A DNA stretch of 64,000 nt from Citrus sinensis (taxonomy: Eukaryota > Streptophyta > Magnoliopsida > Sapindales > Rutaceae), in NCBI RefSeq assembly GCF_022201045.2, contig NC_068557.1:23103501-23167500 (forward strand), read 5' to 3'. Below, piece by piece: positions 11,873 through 23,809 of the stretch. The notes under the pieces are model-generated. The model worked only from the letters and a program-made list of their open reading frames with translations. It did not search any database and was not told the origin of the DNA. How positions within the stretch are numbered: position 1 is the stretch's first letter; each line of letters begins with the position of its first letter. The translations under genes and the position numbers were made by a program.

Positions 11873-14539
11873 GAATATCAGAGGCCCATTAAATGCTATG
11901 AATGGGAGAGTGCGTAGTTAACAAATAAATAAATGGTCCTTGGGCGGGTTTATCCGGCGGCCCATTTGGGCTCTAGTAGTAGTTATTTATGCTTTATAAA
12001 AGACTTACTGGCTTCTTGCGGAGGCTGTTGCTGCTTAAATTAAGGATTTGTTCCTTCTGCGCTTGCTTTATTACTATCTGCTGATAATAATAATAAAAAA
12101 TAAATTCTCTTTTTTTTTTTTTTTATGTCTTATTTCTCTTACTATGTTTTCCGATCAGAACATGCTTACGAACAACCTAATTTGCATCTGATTTTAAGAG
12201 ATTGTGATCAAGTGTTTGAAGCTATTATAAATACTGGAAGGTGGGGTATGACCGTATGAGATCTAGAGAATGCAATCGCTTTCTAATTGCCTTCAAATCA
12301 AGATTATAGAAATTCCACATTAAAAAAAAAAAAAACTGATAGTACAGGGACATAATTACCGAGTTAAATTGTAACAACGTCATGGAGCCAATAAATAATA
12401 CAAAGTCCGTACCTTATTAATATTGTATACTACGTGACATTATCATAAATTATCATATATTAAATAATTGGTATATCTTATCTTTTCTCTACAACACGGT
12501 AAATTTTTTTCACTATCAAAAACACTAAAATTACTACTACAACTTAATCATATACATCATACATGATGCATCTTAACGAATAAATTACAAAAGCATCTAC
12601 ACATTTTATTCAAGTCTTTTTTTTAAAAAAAATTTCTAGTAAAAGCCAATATATCTATTTAAAAAAAAAAGAATCTTACTTCATTTATTAATTTTTTTTT
12701 TAGAAGAAACATATTAGTGATCAGCTTGACCATGTCAACCTCAACATCTTTATGACAAATTATCTGACCAAGATTATTACCCCAGCTTAACTATAGTGTG
12801 ACAATTATTTTTCTAATTTAAATCTAAGGCGATTTGAATGTTAACCAATAAACAGCAGGCGTTTGTTGAAATTACAGTACAAATAATTTTATTTTGTTTG
12901 AACTGCTTTTCTCTTTCACACGCATATCATGTGCACACACACTGGGGAGGATTTCAAATTTGAAACTATAGATATTGTCGTCAAAAAACTACTCGCACCC
13001 ACAGTCTAGATGATTGGAAGAGAAAAAAAAAAATTAATAGACAATTCATAACTTCATTCAATCAAAGTCAAATAATAAATAAGTTGTTTAATTCGTGCAT
13101 GTGGAACCATGAGGTGCATGACCAGGAACACAAAATGCCCTTTTGCCAAGGGTGTGTAATCCAGCTGTCAAATGGGCCTAGCTCTCAATTACACCCTGAT
13201 TGGACATCGTTGGAAAAGTATTTGAAAAAATATCCAGCTCAGCCCGGCCCATTATAGCCTCATCACCCGACTGTGTGGTTTTCAATTGTCAATCAAAATT
13301 TGGCACAAAACACCACAAACAACGAGACACGTCACACAAGCTTTTCCCTTTACCGTCCGATCGAACATCAAATAAAAAAATAAATGCCACACAAAAATCA
13401 ATGTGCTTAGCACAACATTGTGACAAAGTTTGGACCATTCAAAGGGCATGGCCCCACGGTGGTTCCCCATTAGAATTCTTCTTCTTCCCCACCTTTCTTA
13501 CACTGGGCCCCACCAGAAATGGCATGCCAACGGTGGACCCACCAGTAAAATCACCCCCAGCCTAATTTATATAAGCGGCCAAAAAAGAAAAAAAGAAAAA
13601 AAACAGTAAGAAAACAAAAAAGATTTTGAAGGCGGAAGATTGTTGATTGTAACGGTAGTGCAATTATTAAGTGTATCCTTGAATTTTCATGATTTTCTTT
13701 TTTCATTTTAGGATTAAACAATTACAGTAGAAGTTAGGCACATATATACTTAATAATAGTTAGCCTAACCCATATGATCTATATAGGAGTACGAATGAAG
13801 AAAATTACGAAAAAAAAATCATAATTTTAGAAAAATATCACTTCAATTAAATTATTGTAACATGCCCCAAAAAAAAAAGTCTGTGATTTGAAAATTTCGT
13901 AGAATTTGTTATTTTTAATTCTCATGAGTGTATCACTCAAGAGTAGAGGTAGGTGTTTCTCGTATTAGTATTTTACCAAATAGTAGTAGGGTCGATCAAA
14001 TTAATTAAACCCCACAAAAATCGAAAGGAAAGCAATAAAAATAAATTAAACACCGCTAGAAAAGAAAAGATGCAAGAGGTGGAAGATGATATGAGTGAAA
14101 AGGCCCCACAATGTGTAAGAAAAAAGTTGTAAAAAGAGAAACGGTTGGTAACAAAATCAGAAGGAAGAGAAGAGAAGAGAAAAAAAAGGGAAAAGCTGAA
14201 ATTTGAATTGTGTCTCAGCATGTTGTTTCTTTACTTTTTCATGCAAACAAAACCAAACATGATATCATAACCATTGCCATTATTCAGCCCCCCCCATGTA
14301 CCAAACCCCCCACATTTATATAACCATGAAAATAAAAGAGAGAATGAAGTGACCCCATTTTTCTTTTTTTTCTCACCATATCCCAAGAAACAAAAAAAAG
14401 TTTCCTCTCTCATACCAGTTGACTGACTCCTTTTCTAAATTTTATCTAAACTCCATTCTTTTTCCCCCATTACAGTTACATAAATACCCATCATTCTTGC
14501 TCATTAATTAAGAGGCCCCCTCTTACCTCAAGTACCATC
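11873..14539. other. Intergenic, no gene recognised
   Basis: This begins with the 3' UTR of the lipid-transfer-type gene, with AATAAT-rich polyadenylation-like sequence near 12084-12100 and a poly-T run at about 12111-12124. The rest is AT-rich. The ORF at 13200-13565 has no recognisable domain. The stretch before 14540 is presumably the XRI1-like promoter, without an obvious TATA box. Confidence 0.5.
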
Positions 14540-15886
14540 ATGGGTGAGCTTCACTCCATGGCTTACTCAAGCAGCCTCCATGGCTCTTCTCTCCTCAGTT
14601 GGGATCTTCAAAACCTTGGAGTTTTCAACGCAGACATGTCCTTAGGTATTCATACTATTCTGTTTCCTTCATTTTTTTTTTCAGTTTGTTTCTTTCTCTT
14701 TTTGTCTATGCTTTCACGTTTTTTTTTTTGTCTCTAATATTAATTTTTATTATTATTGCTTCTTCAATAATATATAGCTGGCCACTTGAATTGTTATTTT
14801 TGTGTAGTTATGGATGAAAGTGCGCCATTTGTCTCTCCTCTGTTGGATCGGTCTGATGATTTGTCAACTGGGTATTTGGAAGATGCATTGGTTGAGTACA
14901 GTGAGCGGTCCAAAAGAAGAAGGTTGCTGTTGTTTAGTGACGATGATGACGATGACCGTCAAACAAATATCATCTCTAAGGATTTTGCCATGGTAAAATT
15001 TATTAAATTTATCCATGAATTTGAATTGGAAATATATTCTTTATTTTAGATATGCAAGCTCATGATTTTGAGGGTGCGTGTAACAGTCCTGCTGGAATAA
15101 TTCGAACAGCAGCAGCTGGGGCCTGTCTGAGAATTTTAGTTGCATGAGCCAGATACCAAGCTTTAATGGAGTTTCAGGTAATTAATCAATTACTAGCAAT
15201 ATATGTAAGTAGTAATAAAAAAGATGAGTGCTTTAATTTACAAAAAAATTTAATTATAATCTGAATTTGTCTTTAGGAATAATCATTACATCATATATTT
15301 ATTGTTAGATGAACTGCGCATGAGCACATCAGTGAGCAGAGTCAGTAACGAGGAAGCAAACTTCGTACCAGCCGAGATCAAGACACCGGAAGAGATAAAT
15401 TCATCCGCCATTGAGGCTCTTGATTCGTCATCATCAGCTAATAAAACCAGGTCCATTTTCGACAAAGACGCTCTACCCTTTTCAGCTGGTAACACCTCTT
15501 AACTCCTATTCTCATGTTGCAATTAAATTAAAAATTAATAGCAGTTTAATTAATTTGATTAAAACCATCGTCTCGGTCGGCGCATTTTAAAATTTAAAGG
15601 CGTTGACGACGATGAAAAGAGAAAGAAGAGGGTGGTTACGAGAGTGGTGTATCCATTTGCACTGGTGAAGCCAGGGGGCAAAGAAGGAGACGTGACGTTA
15701 CACGACATTAACGAGAGAATTCTGATGCCGCCGACGAGGCCGGTGAGGCATCCGGTGGGGGATTTTGCTTGCAGGCCATGTGTTTCTGCTGATGGTCCAG
15801 GCCTTTCTGGGAAAGCTGTGGTTGCCCTTACAAGGATTCACACTCAAGGGAGTGGCACAATCACTATCATTAGAACCAAAGGTTAG
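14540..15886 (+). CDS. XRI1: XRI1-like protein (X-ray induced / meiosis factor)
   Basis: Five exons (14540-14645, 14808-14992, 15087-15177, 15309-15488, 15600-15886) give 282 residues with frame kept at each junction. The strongest match is the C-terminal block, from about residue 206 (PFALVKPGG) through LMPPTRPVRHPVGDFACRPC to the TITIIRTKG end, which is the hallmark of plant XRI1 proteins. An SKRRRLLLF motif followed by a run of six Asp lies near residues 70-85. In Arabidopsis, XRI1 is induced by ionising radiation and needed for meiosis and post-meiotic development. That role is known for the family and inferred here. Exon 3 is placed at the 15087 acceptor because the more obvious AG at 15048-15049 leads to an in-frame stop, whereas 15087 gives the expected WNNSNSSSWGLSENFSC-type sequence in phase. 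Confidence 0.88.
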
Positions 15887-18800
15887 TTGATTAATTATCA
15901 GGTGATTAATTAGGATTGTTATTATTACTGGTTACTTAAATTAATTATCCCAGCTCTTTTAGTTTCAAATTCAAGCTGTGTTTGAATTAAATGTATAGAA
16001 AGGGAGAGTGGTGTATGTAACTAAGCAAATATATGTGCATGGTTTACTTCTATATCTCATTTAGTTAATTTTCCTTCATTGAAGCTTCTTGTGTGCGGCT
16101 TATTTATAGATTTAATTCGTAATAATTATGGGAAGAGTGGTTTGATCTGAACTCAACAAAAATAGGAAGTGTGTAGAAGAAAAAAGAGAAAAGTAAGAAA
16201 GAAAAATTAGAAAGGAAAAGAGAAGCAAAGCCAAAGCCAAAGCCAAAAAAAAAGGCCATATCCAGAATAAAGGGTACAAGAATTTATTTTTTGACGAAGG
16301 AGACAGCAGACCATGCCGATGTTGGGATATCTCAGGTTAAAAATATTTTGGAAGCTCATGAGAATTGGGAAGAAAGAACAGAAGATCACACTGGGCTGGC
16401 AATTTTGTCAGCTTCATGTGGGGTACACACACTTCAGGTGAATTCAAAAGAAACTCTAATTCTATCTTCAAGTGTGATTATTTGAAAAATAATTATAATA
16501 ATGAGATGAAATTTATATGTATTAATCAAACTCAAGCACAGTACAATCTTACTGCGAATCCCACTTAAGCTGCCTTCGCGCGAATTAAAAGAATTACTTT
16601 CAGCGATAAAATCTATTCTCCGCCGCTGAAATTTTATGTTTAAAGAATTTATAATAAGGATACTTAAAAAGAAAATTTCAGACATCGGCACCAAATCAAT
16701 AAAGCTTCTACTTGCGAAATAATTAGTAAGCTTCCATTAATATTACTGGTTACATACAGAACAAATTAAGATTATTAATAGCTAGCTATGAGACGTAGGG
16801 AGAATATTTAGGCTTCCATCATATATGAAATTCATGGAGGGAGCATCAAAATCAATCATTACTGCTCTAATTTCTTTGTGGTGGGTAGCTAAATTCTTCA
16901 TTAACATTGAATGTGACTTCTTCCTTTTTTAGTCAACACCCACCCATTTGAAAAATTTCATCTCAAGGCAATATCTAATAGGTCGGACCCCCATCTAAGC
17001 TCACCTGCTCTGCCTTTCCCCACCTACACTGTGCACACTTAATCACCACCGTGCATTAGTTTGACTTGTTACGAATGGAAATTAAGTACAAGACTTGATT
17101 TACACATGTTGTGTTGACTAATGTAGACGAACCCTTTATTTTTTTAACACTAATATTTTTAATTTACCAAACGCTATGTAATCAAGGTGTCTATTAGGGC
17201 CACTTAATTAGATGACGAATGTCATTTTTATTATGGCACTATTATAGTGTCATTATATAGCGTTTGGTAAATAGATATGTCTAATAAACATTAATTTTTT
17301 TAAAAAAAAAAAATTATAATTATTACTAACAGCTGTATCCTGTGTGCAAGGCTTGGCTTGAAAATTTGGTGGAGAGTGAGTAGTGACATCTCTTTCCAAC
17401 AATTATTATTGATATTTAGGCGAAGAAATCTATTAACCTTTTTAACCATTATATATTTATGGAGATGCAACGCATGTTTGTCTATAAAGTCTGATCGACT
17501 AGACCCCAATTGGATGATTTATGTTATTTTGCTTGCTTTCAAGTTTAAATTCTCGTTAATTATTCATCTATTCTCAAGGCAAAAAAGAGTGAATTAAAAA
17601 GTTATTTGCGTAGCTTGGTTGCATCCATGTGCCGCCTTGTAGTAAAAGTGAAAATGGCTTAAATTTATGAAATCTAGCCAACGACACGAATACGGTACCG
17701 GACACTTGTATGAGAAGTATGAGTTAAAGGTTTAATTTTAAGAGGATACCGATTTAATAAATATACAAATTTATGTGACTTTACACCGTGGTCATTTTGA
17801 TCAAATAAGTCATATAAATGGATTAGGATTCTCATGGATTAGAATTTTTTTTATCTGAGAAAATACACTCACATAATTAGTAATTAATAAATAAAGATAT
17901 AATTAATTAATAAATCTTGACCGTATATAAATAAAAGCATATATATATATGTCAAAACTGTAAAGATCTCTTTAGTTGTATTATTAAATCAAAATATTGA
18001 ATTGTTTTTAGTTCAATCTCATGTTTGGACTGAGGTAGTATAAAACAAAAAGTTAGAGTTATCTAGAACCCACTTTTTTTTTTTTTTTTGGAGTCCCCAT
18101 AAAAAGGTTTAAACTTATCTCATACCCTCCTGATAGTAGAAAACAAAATTTTTATATTTTTAAATTAAAATTGTTTCCTAAAAAATGAATTAATTTTTAA
18201 TTTGGGCTGTTTTCGTTAAATTAATGGTACCTATGTAAATAGCAAATTGTTTTATAATTGAATTAAACTTTTAATCAAGTATAATCCTATGCTACACTAA
18301 CTACAAGATAAATAAGGTAATAAAATTAATTATAATCCAATCTGGGCAATCTCAGTTTAATTTCAATTATGTTATAACCTAGTTAAAACGTTTTTTTTTA
18401 AGTAGTTTATTAATCCATCATTATTACTGCAACTTGTCCTTTTTCTCTTTTATTGGCGAAAAGGGAAAACAAAATGAGAAAAGAAAATCATAGGTATTCG
18501 CGAGAATATCTTTTGCTTTTTCCAAATCCCAAACCAAATAGCGGAGAAGAGATTCACCCGATGTCATTTTATTACAAATTCTAAAGAGATACGATTAATT
18601 TATAAAACATTATAATTTTTCCCAGATGCTTCTGCTTGTGTACGGTACTCGTGCTAGTGACGTCAAAAAGGTCTTTTTGTGATGTCAGATATACGTAAAA
18701 CATTTCCAGGAATGGAGCACCCATTTTGGGCCGACTTCAGATCTAATTGGTTATCGTTTTACTATGAATGTGACGTTCTGGGCCAACTTTCTAATGATCT

Positions 18801-19090
18801 ATGGATTCGTTGTGGCCTTAGTGCGCTGTCTTATTTACGCTCTTCTGTTGAAGTCCAAAAGTTTCATTCTAATAATTCGGCGCAAATCTAATCAAAGATG
18901 CACTATAAAATGTTCCCTCGTCACACGTGCGTCATGTGGTCAAATTATTTTACTCAACACCCACAACACATGGCAAGAAAATTATAAAAACGGAAAGGAA
19001 AATAATAAACAAACTCAAAAAAGACAAAAGGACGACAGAAATGCAGCTTTCAATCGTCGTTTCACGCGTTGAATTCTGCTTCTTTTAGTC
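15887..19090. other. Intergenic, gene-poor
   Basis: No gene is supported. The region contains short 'aagcc' repeats near 16228-16246, the MITE at 17163-17271 and AT-rich stretches. ORFs at 16291-16485 and 18679-18891 have no recognisable family or splice context. Confidence 0.5.
17163..17271. mobile_element. 109-bp MITE
   Basis: Terminal inverted repeats of 20 bases (17163-17182 and 17252-17271) match at 19 of 20 positions around tttaccaaacgctat. No target duplication could be fixed, so the superfamily is open. hAT- or Harbinger-like are both possible. Confidence 0.65.
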
Positions 19091-19212
19091 TTGCGTGGTC
19101 CCATAAGAAATAATAAAATAAAGAAAAAAAGAATGGAAAGCTGGTCATTTCTCCTCCTCCCCAACCACTTATTTTCCTTAGTTTACTCCCTCTCCACTCA
19201 TTTTACTCCCCC

Positions 19213-19362
19213 TCCATTTGCATCGTTACCGGACGACAGCCGCTTCTTATTCTCGCCCAGCCCATTCTTTTTTTTTTCTCGCCCAGCCCCATTTGCTTCG
19301 TTACCGGACGACGTCCGCTTCTTGTTATCGGACGACGACTACTTCTTGTTCTTGCCCAGCCG
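19213..19362. repeat. GC-richer imperfect tandem repeat
   Basis: A unit containing ttaccggacgac followed by a 'cgcttctt...tcgcccagcc' stretch occurs twice, at about 19221 and 19296, with a shorter third copy from about 19325. It sits in the 5' part of the block that leads to the viroplasmin-type fragment. It could be the transcribed leader of that locus, but no coding sense is evident. Confidence 0.55.
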
Positions 19363-20479
19363 AGATCTACAACGAACACGATCGACTCTTCTTCATCTAC
19401 GACGTCGCTGCTTTTGGGGAATGATCTTCTTGTGGCTCTTCAGGCTTCTAAGAGACTTCTAGCTGTTGCTTGCTGCTGCAATTGTAGTGACCCATCCGTA
19501 AGCATTTCTTTTTATTTTTTTATTTTATCTTATGGATGATGAAATTTTGAGACTTCTAGCTGAAGAGTCCATTTATGCTCTCTTTGATGGTCGCAAATTA
19601 CCTTTAATTAATTATACTATCAAAATATTCTGGTCCTTGCAACTTGAGATAATTTGCATGTTCAATTCAATCTTATTTCAATTCTCAGTGCTACCGATTG
19701 ACAATTTGAGATCATGACAAATCCTGATAAATTTGGGTTAGTTCAGAAATAATAATGAGCTGACCAAACCCAGGTAGTTGAAATTAATTTGAAAAGAAAA
19801 TGAACAGCATAAGAGATTTAAGTTTGGAGTTTAGGCAGTGGTACATATATTTTCTAATAGTACTTTCTGTCCAGTAGAGTTGCGGGTTGGTAGATAGAAG
19901 ATGGATTTGCTCGCACACAGATACAGAAGCAGTGGAGGCCATATTTGATTAATTATATAATTAATCAGTCAAATTGGATCGTAGTTGTTTGAAATCATTA
20001 ATTAGATATGTTCGGACCACCGGCAAATAACTAAATGTAGTATGGTGAATCTAACATATAGAACAAGATATATATGTGTGTGTGTGAATGTGCACGCAAA
20101 TTAATATACAATATATTGAGAGTTGAAGACTAGTCACTTTTTTCTAGAAAAAAAAAACATATTGGAGTACTTTGGGAAGAACATAATAATCAGTTCAATT
20201 TCAATCCTAAGTTACGTGACTTATTACATTAATTTTGATTGACTGTTTGAAGCCATTGTTAGATAAAAATTTGGTTATAATAGAGATGGCCGACTGAAAG
20301 TCCATAAGATCAATGTAAGTGCAGGGCAGGGAAATCAACAAAGTCCATAAAAATTTCAGAGTCTTCCTTCCCTGTATTGCATATCAATATATATTAACAT
20401 TAGGAGTTTCTTAGCATAAATGTCTAGAATATTTATATGTGATAATATTTGATCTGAATTTTTCCAATGTAGAATTCAA

Positions 20480-20920
20480 ATGCCTACTCAAAGCTGTTAT
20501 GTTGTTTTCAAAGGACGAAACCGGGCATATACAATTCTTGGCCTGAATGCCAGATGCAAGTAAATGGATTCAAAGGGAATTCTTATCAATCTTATAAATC
20601 TTTATTGGATGCCGAAATAGCCTACAATGATTACAAAAAAAAGGCATGAAAAATTGCTAGAGACATCCAATATGTTAGAAACTACAAAATTTATTGTGGA
20701 AACACTCGAAAAGGGGGTGAAAACTGAAGTGCCTACATGCGACAAAACTATGCAAACTGATAAAGGCAGAAATGATTGTATTATTCTGCCTGTATTATCC
20801 ATTGTATGTTGTATTTTAGGGATATTGTACACCGTGTTATGTATAAATTTAAATAATTTAAATAAAATGATTGTTGTGTATGAATTTTTTTCCTCTAGAC
20901 CCTATGCATATGAGATATGA
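20480..20920 (+). pseudogene. Viroplasmin/RNase H1 N-terminal-type domain with a C-terminal membrane segment, two frameshifts
   Basis: From an ATG at 20480, reading starts with SCYVVFKGR, the start of the small domain shared by eukaryotic RNase H1 N-termini and caulimovirus-type viroplasmin. The domain continues in a different frame from about 20521 (IYNSWPECQ to AEIAYNDYK) and then returns to the first frame within an A-run at about 20632-20642. That third segment carries a charged region and one strongly hydrophobic stretch (LPVLSIVCCILGILYTVLCI), probably a membrane anchor. As it stands, no single frame reads through. The domain binds RNA/DNA hybrids or double-stranded RNA in RNase H1. A function for this locus is unknown. 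An upstream non-coding exon near 19100-19500 is possible, since an acceptor-like TAG lies just before the ATG. It faces the FAR1-like gene tail to tail. Confidence 0.6.
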
Positions 20921-21446
20921 ATTCTGTAAAATAGTTTTTTCATGTTAAAGCTAATAACATAAGAAAAGTAATTTTGTAAAATTATGTCCTTGCACACATT
21001 TGTGCAACATGGCTCTTTAAGTAACTTTTAATTCTTTGCACAAGGCTTCTGTTATCTACTAGTGAAAACAAAGCCTCCAATTTATATTAATATTGTATCA
21101 CACATTAGCTTTGCATTCTCAAGAGGATACAAGAATCTGAAACAGTGATAAATTGAAGATGATTAGATTTGATAACTTAAACAGAATTGAGAATCTGAAG
21201 AAAGGCATGGACATAAGTATAAAAGCAGAAAGAACAGTTCAATTAAAGACGTGGACATGAGTATGAAAACAAAATTTAAGAGGAAGAATTATTACCTTTC
21301 ACATAGCTGGAAATATTTGCACTGACTGCAAAGTTATTGGTGCCTATACAATATCACTTCATGACATTGTGAGCAAACAAATTGCAAGTGGACAACGATG
21401 AAGTCCTCCTTAACAGGGAAGATGATTTGTCCCAGCTATAGAAATT

Positions 21447-21611
21447 TAACATAATTTCAAAATTTTAAAGTTCAATTTAACACAAAACATTATTCCATCA
21501 CTACAATTTCAAACATTTAAAGTCAAATCTAACATAATTTTAAAATTTTAAAGTTCAATTTAACACAACATTATTTCATCACTACAATTTAAAGCCAAAA
21601 TACAAGTCAAG
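21447..21611. repeat. 83-bp direct repeat at the 3' end of the FAR1-like gene
   Basis: Two copies, about 21447-21529 and 21530-21611, share long stretches such as taacataatttnaaaatttt and a following ttcaatttaacaca segment. The predicted stop codon of the FAR1-like gene lies in the second copy. Confidence 0.7.
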
Positions 21612-22811
21612 TATCATCATTGTTATCTTCATTACGTTGCTGCTGTATAGTAACTGTTGGAAATTCTCACTTTGAGATCCTTTATAAGTCATCGAAGGAG
21701 AAGAATAATGTAACTGCGAAGTATATGGTGGGATTGGTTGCTATAATACATAAAAATAAACATCATATTACATTACAGAAATATTAAAATATATGTATTC
21801 ATTAACGACTTGTAAACAACAACTTACTGTGCGCCAATTATAAGGAAATGGTTGATAAATGTTGCTTCCACCGAATTGGGATTGGTACATAGGTACTTAA
21901 TCAAATAATAAAATATATGTAAAATTCATATAAAAATCTTAAAACTAAAATTTAAATAATTTAATTCTTACATTATAATAGTCCATAGTGCTGCATTGGT
22001 TGAGATTTCCGTAAATAGTACTTCCTTCTTGTAGCGTCTACAAATGCGCAATCTTATACTTAATGACATATCCTCGAAATAAAAGAAAATTTTAAAAGAA
22101 AAAATTCACAAAATTTACCGTGGCTATGTTGCTCCCTTGTGTGGAGATTTCATTAGGCACATGATAAGATGATGGGGCATTTTCTTGTAAATCCTACAAG
22201 ATTATTAAAGACAATTAAACTAAGACCAAATTACATTCTGCTTGCTTTTTTTGGAAGTACTTTAAAAGCGCCATAGCATCTCCTTCCTCAAGCTGTAATC
22301 GCCTTGTTTTGTTAACAAAATTTCTACAATCTTTTTCTAAGAATGACATATTTTCATACCCACCAACTCCAACAACAATAGAATTGAAATTTTGGGCAAT
22401 TCTAATTCCTACACAATCATTTCTTTTAATTTGCTTTTTAGCGTTTGCACTAATTCTACGATTGCATGGGAAATACCTAGCTTTGTCTGGACTCAGTCCA
22501 TGGTTGTATTGAAGATTTAAAGTTCGAAGAACCCATTTTCCATCTTCATTTAGACAACCTCCAATTTTTGCATCACAACCATTTTTCATATTCGGTTTCG
22601 GCTTCAATGCATTAGCAGATTTACTTTCTGACTTGCCGCTACGCCCACATGCAAATGTCGCATATTTTACAATTCCATCAGTCCCCTTCTTAGTACTTCG
22701 AACCTTCACAGGAAACCCATCTTGTTTACCATAAGCTTTGTAAAATGCAAACATTTCTTCATGATTATCAAATAACATTCCAAGAGCTGGCTCACATTTG
22801 TTTGGTTCCAT
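21582..22811 (-). CDS. FAR1-RELATED SEQUENCE-like protein, transposase core missing
   Basis: Minus-strand exons: 22811-22227 (from the ATG; the exon itself appears to start at an acceptor at 22885), 22193-22119, 22037-21972, 21895-21828 and 21740-21582. The first coding exon carries a FAR1 DNA-binding domain (FYKAYGKQDGFPVKVRST, CGRSGK and GCDAKIGG, then the LQYNHGLSP and RRISANAKK segments), followed by the linker ending YFQKKQAEC. In full-length FRS proteins the MULE-type transposase domain begins right here. Instead the model jumps through a weak donor at 22227 to small exons rich in Gln, Tyr, Ser and Asn, like the far C-terminus of FRS proteins. Exon 4 is one base short: frame is kept only if it starts at 21896, where the intron would end in AA rather than AG. 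The gene may therefore be disabled or use an unusual site. FRS proteins are domesticated transposase-derived transcription factors of light signalling. A role here is not established. Confidence 0.65.
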
Positions 22812-22939
22812 AATTTCATTTACATCGTTAGCTCTTGTTTCTTGCAACTCTTCAAATGCATGCTCATTTTCCAAATACTCAATTTCTACAAAATAATTAA
22901 CATTTGTATTAAGAAACTTATATAACATTTTGTCCAGTA

Positions 22940-23440
22940 ACGAAAATTCCTATCAATTTAAATATATAAAACACATCCACAAATTTTTATAATTTATTCC
23001 ATTATCTCCAGCAATTTAAATTATAAAATCCTAACAACTTAAATATATAAAACACATCTGGAAATTGTTATAATTTATTCCATTTTTTTCAGCAACTTAA
23101 ATTAAAAAAAATCCTAACATATATAAAACACATTTAGAAATTGTTATAATTTATTCCATTATTTCCAGCCATTTAAATTAAGACAAATCCTAACATATAT
23201 AAAACACATTCCGAAATTGTTATAATTTATTTCATTATTTCCAGCCATTTAAATTTAAAAAATCCTAACATATATAAAACACATTCAGAAATTGTTATAA
23301 TTTATTCCATTATTTCCAGCCATTTAAATTAAAAAAAATCATAACAATTTAAATATATAAAAAGCAAAAATCTACGAATTTTTACAATTTAAATTAAATA
23401 TTCTAACCATTTAAATATATAGAACACAACAAAAATTTTA
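22940..23440. repeat. Tandem array of about 76-bp units in the 5' intron of the FAR1-like gene
   Basis: About six copies of a unit containing 'aacatatataaaacacatt', 'gttataatttattccatta' and 'ccagccatttaaatt' follow one another. The clearest unit starts are at about 23111, 23187, 23262 and 23338. The first two copies are a little longer. The array fills nearly all of the intron between a likely 5' UTR exon (minus-strand end at donor 23470) and the acceptor at 22885. Confidence 0.8.
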
Positions 23441-23469
23441 TTTGAATGTAGTGAGAGTCACCAACTTAC

Positions 23470-23590
23470 CAATTAATCAGTACCAATTTTATCAAGGCCT
23501 CTGTTTGCAGATCCAGATCTAAGCGAGATGCAGAGAGGGAACTGGTTTTTCCTTCCTAAATGCAGATGGCTCACGTTGAGTAAATGAGAG
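23470..23590 (-). other. Probable 5' UTR exon of the FAR1-like gene
   Basis: On the minus strand this stretch ends in a good donor (TTG followed by gtaagt) at 23470-23469 and holds no ATG, so it would be leader only. Its upstream limit is not visible. The pairing with the acceptor at 22885 is inference. Confidence 0.4.
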
Positions 23591-23809
23591 GTGAGAGATG
23601 GAGAGAGAGGAGACAATTTAATTGTAAAATAAAAAATCTGTTTTCGTTACTTTTGTGGTTTGCTTTTGATTATTTTATTTTTTAAATGAAAAAAGTAATA
23701 GACAAAGAGAGACAAAAGATGGTGAATGCAGTTGAAGCAACAGACAAAGGGACCCATGTTTCTGTCATCCCTTTGTCGTCGCAGAGTTCAAATAGCAGAA
23801 CTCAAAGGA

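Noticed and set aside
13200..13565. ORF of 121 residues on the plus strand
   Set aside because: No recognisable domain, skewed low-complexity content and no promoter or splice support.
15050..15100. A QAHDFEGACNSPAG-like reading as XRI1 exon 3
   Set aside because: It is out of phase with exon 2 and runs into a stop. The acceptor at 15087 gives the conserved sequence in phase.
19091..19462. ORF of 123 residues on the plus strand
   Set aside because: The translation is a by-product of CT-rich tandem repeats, with no domain and no conserved start.
22940..23440. CRISPR-like repeat array
   Set aside because: The repeats are about 76 bp, directly adjacent, with no unique spacers, in a plant nuclear context.
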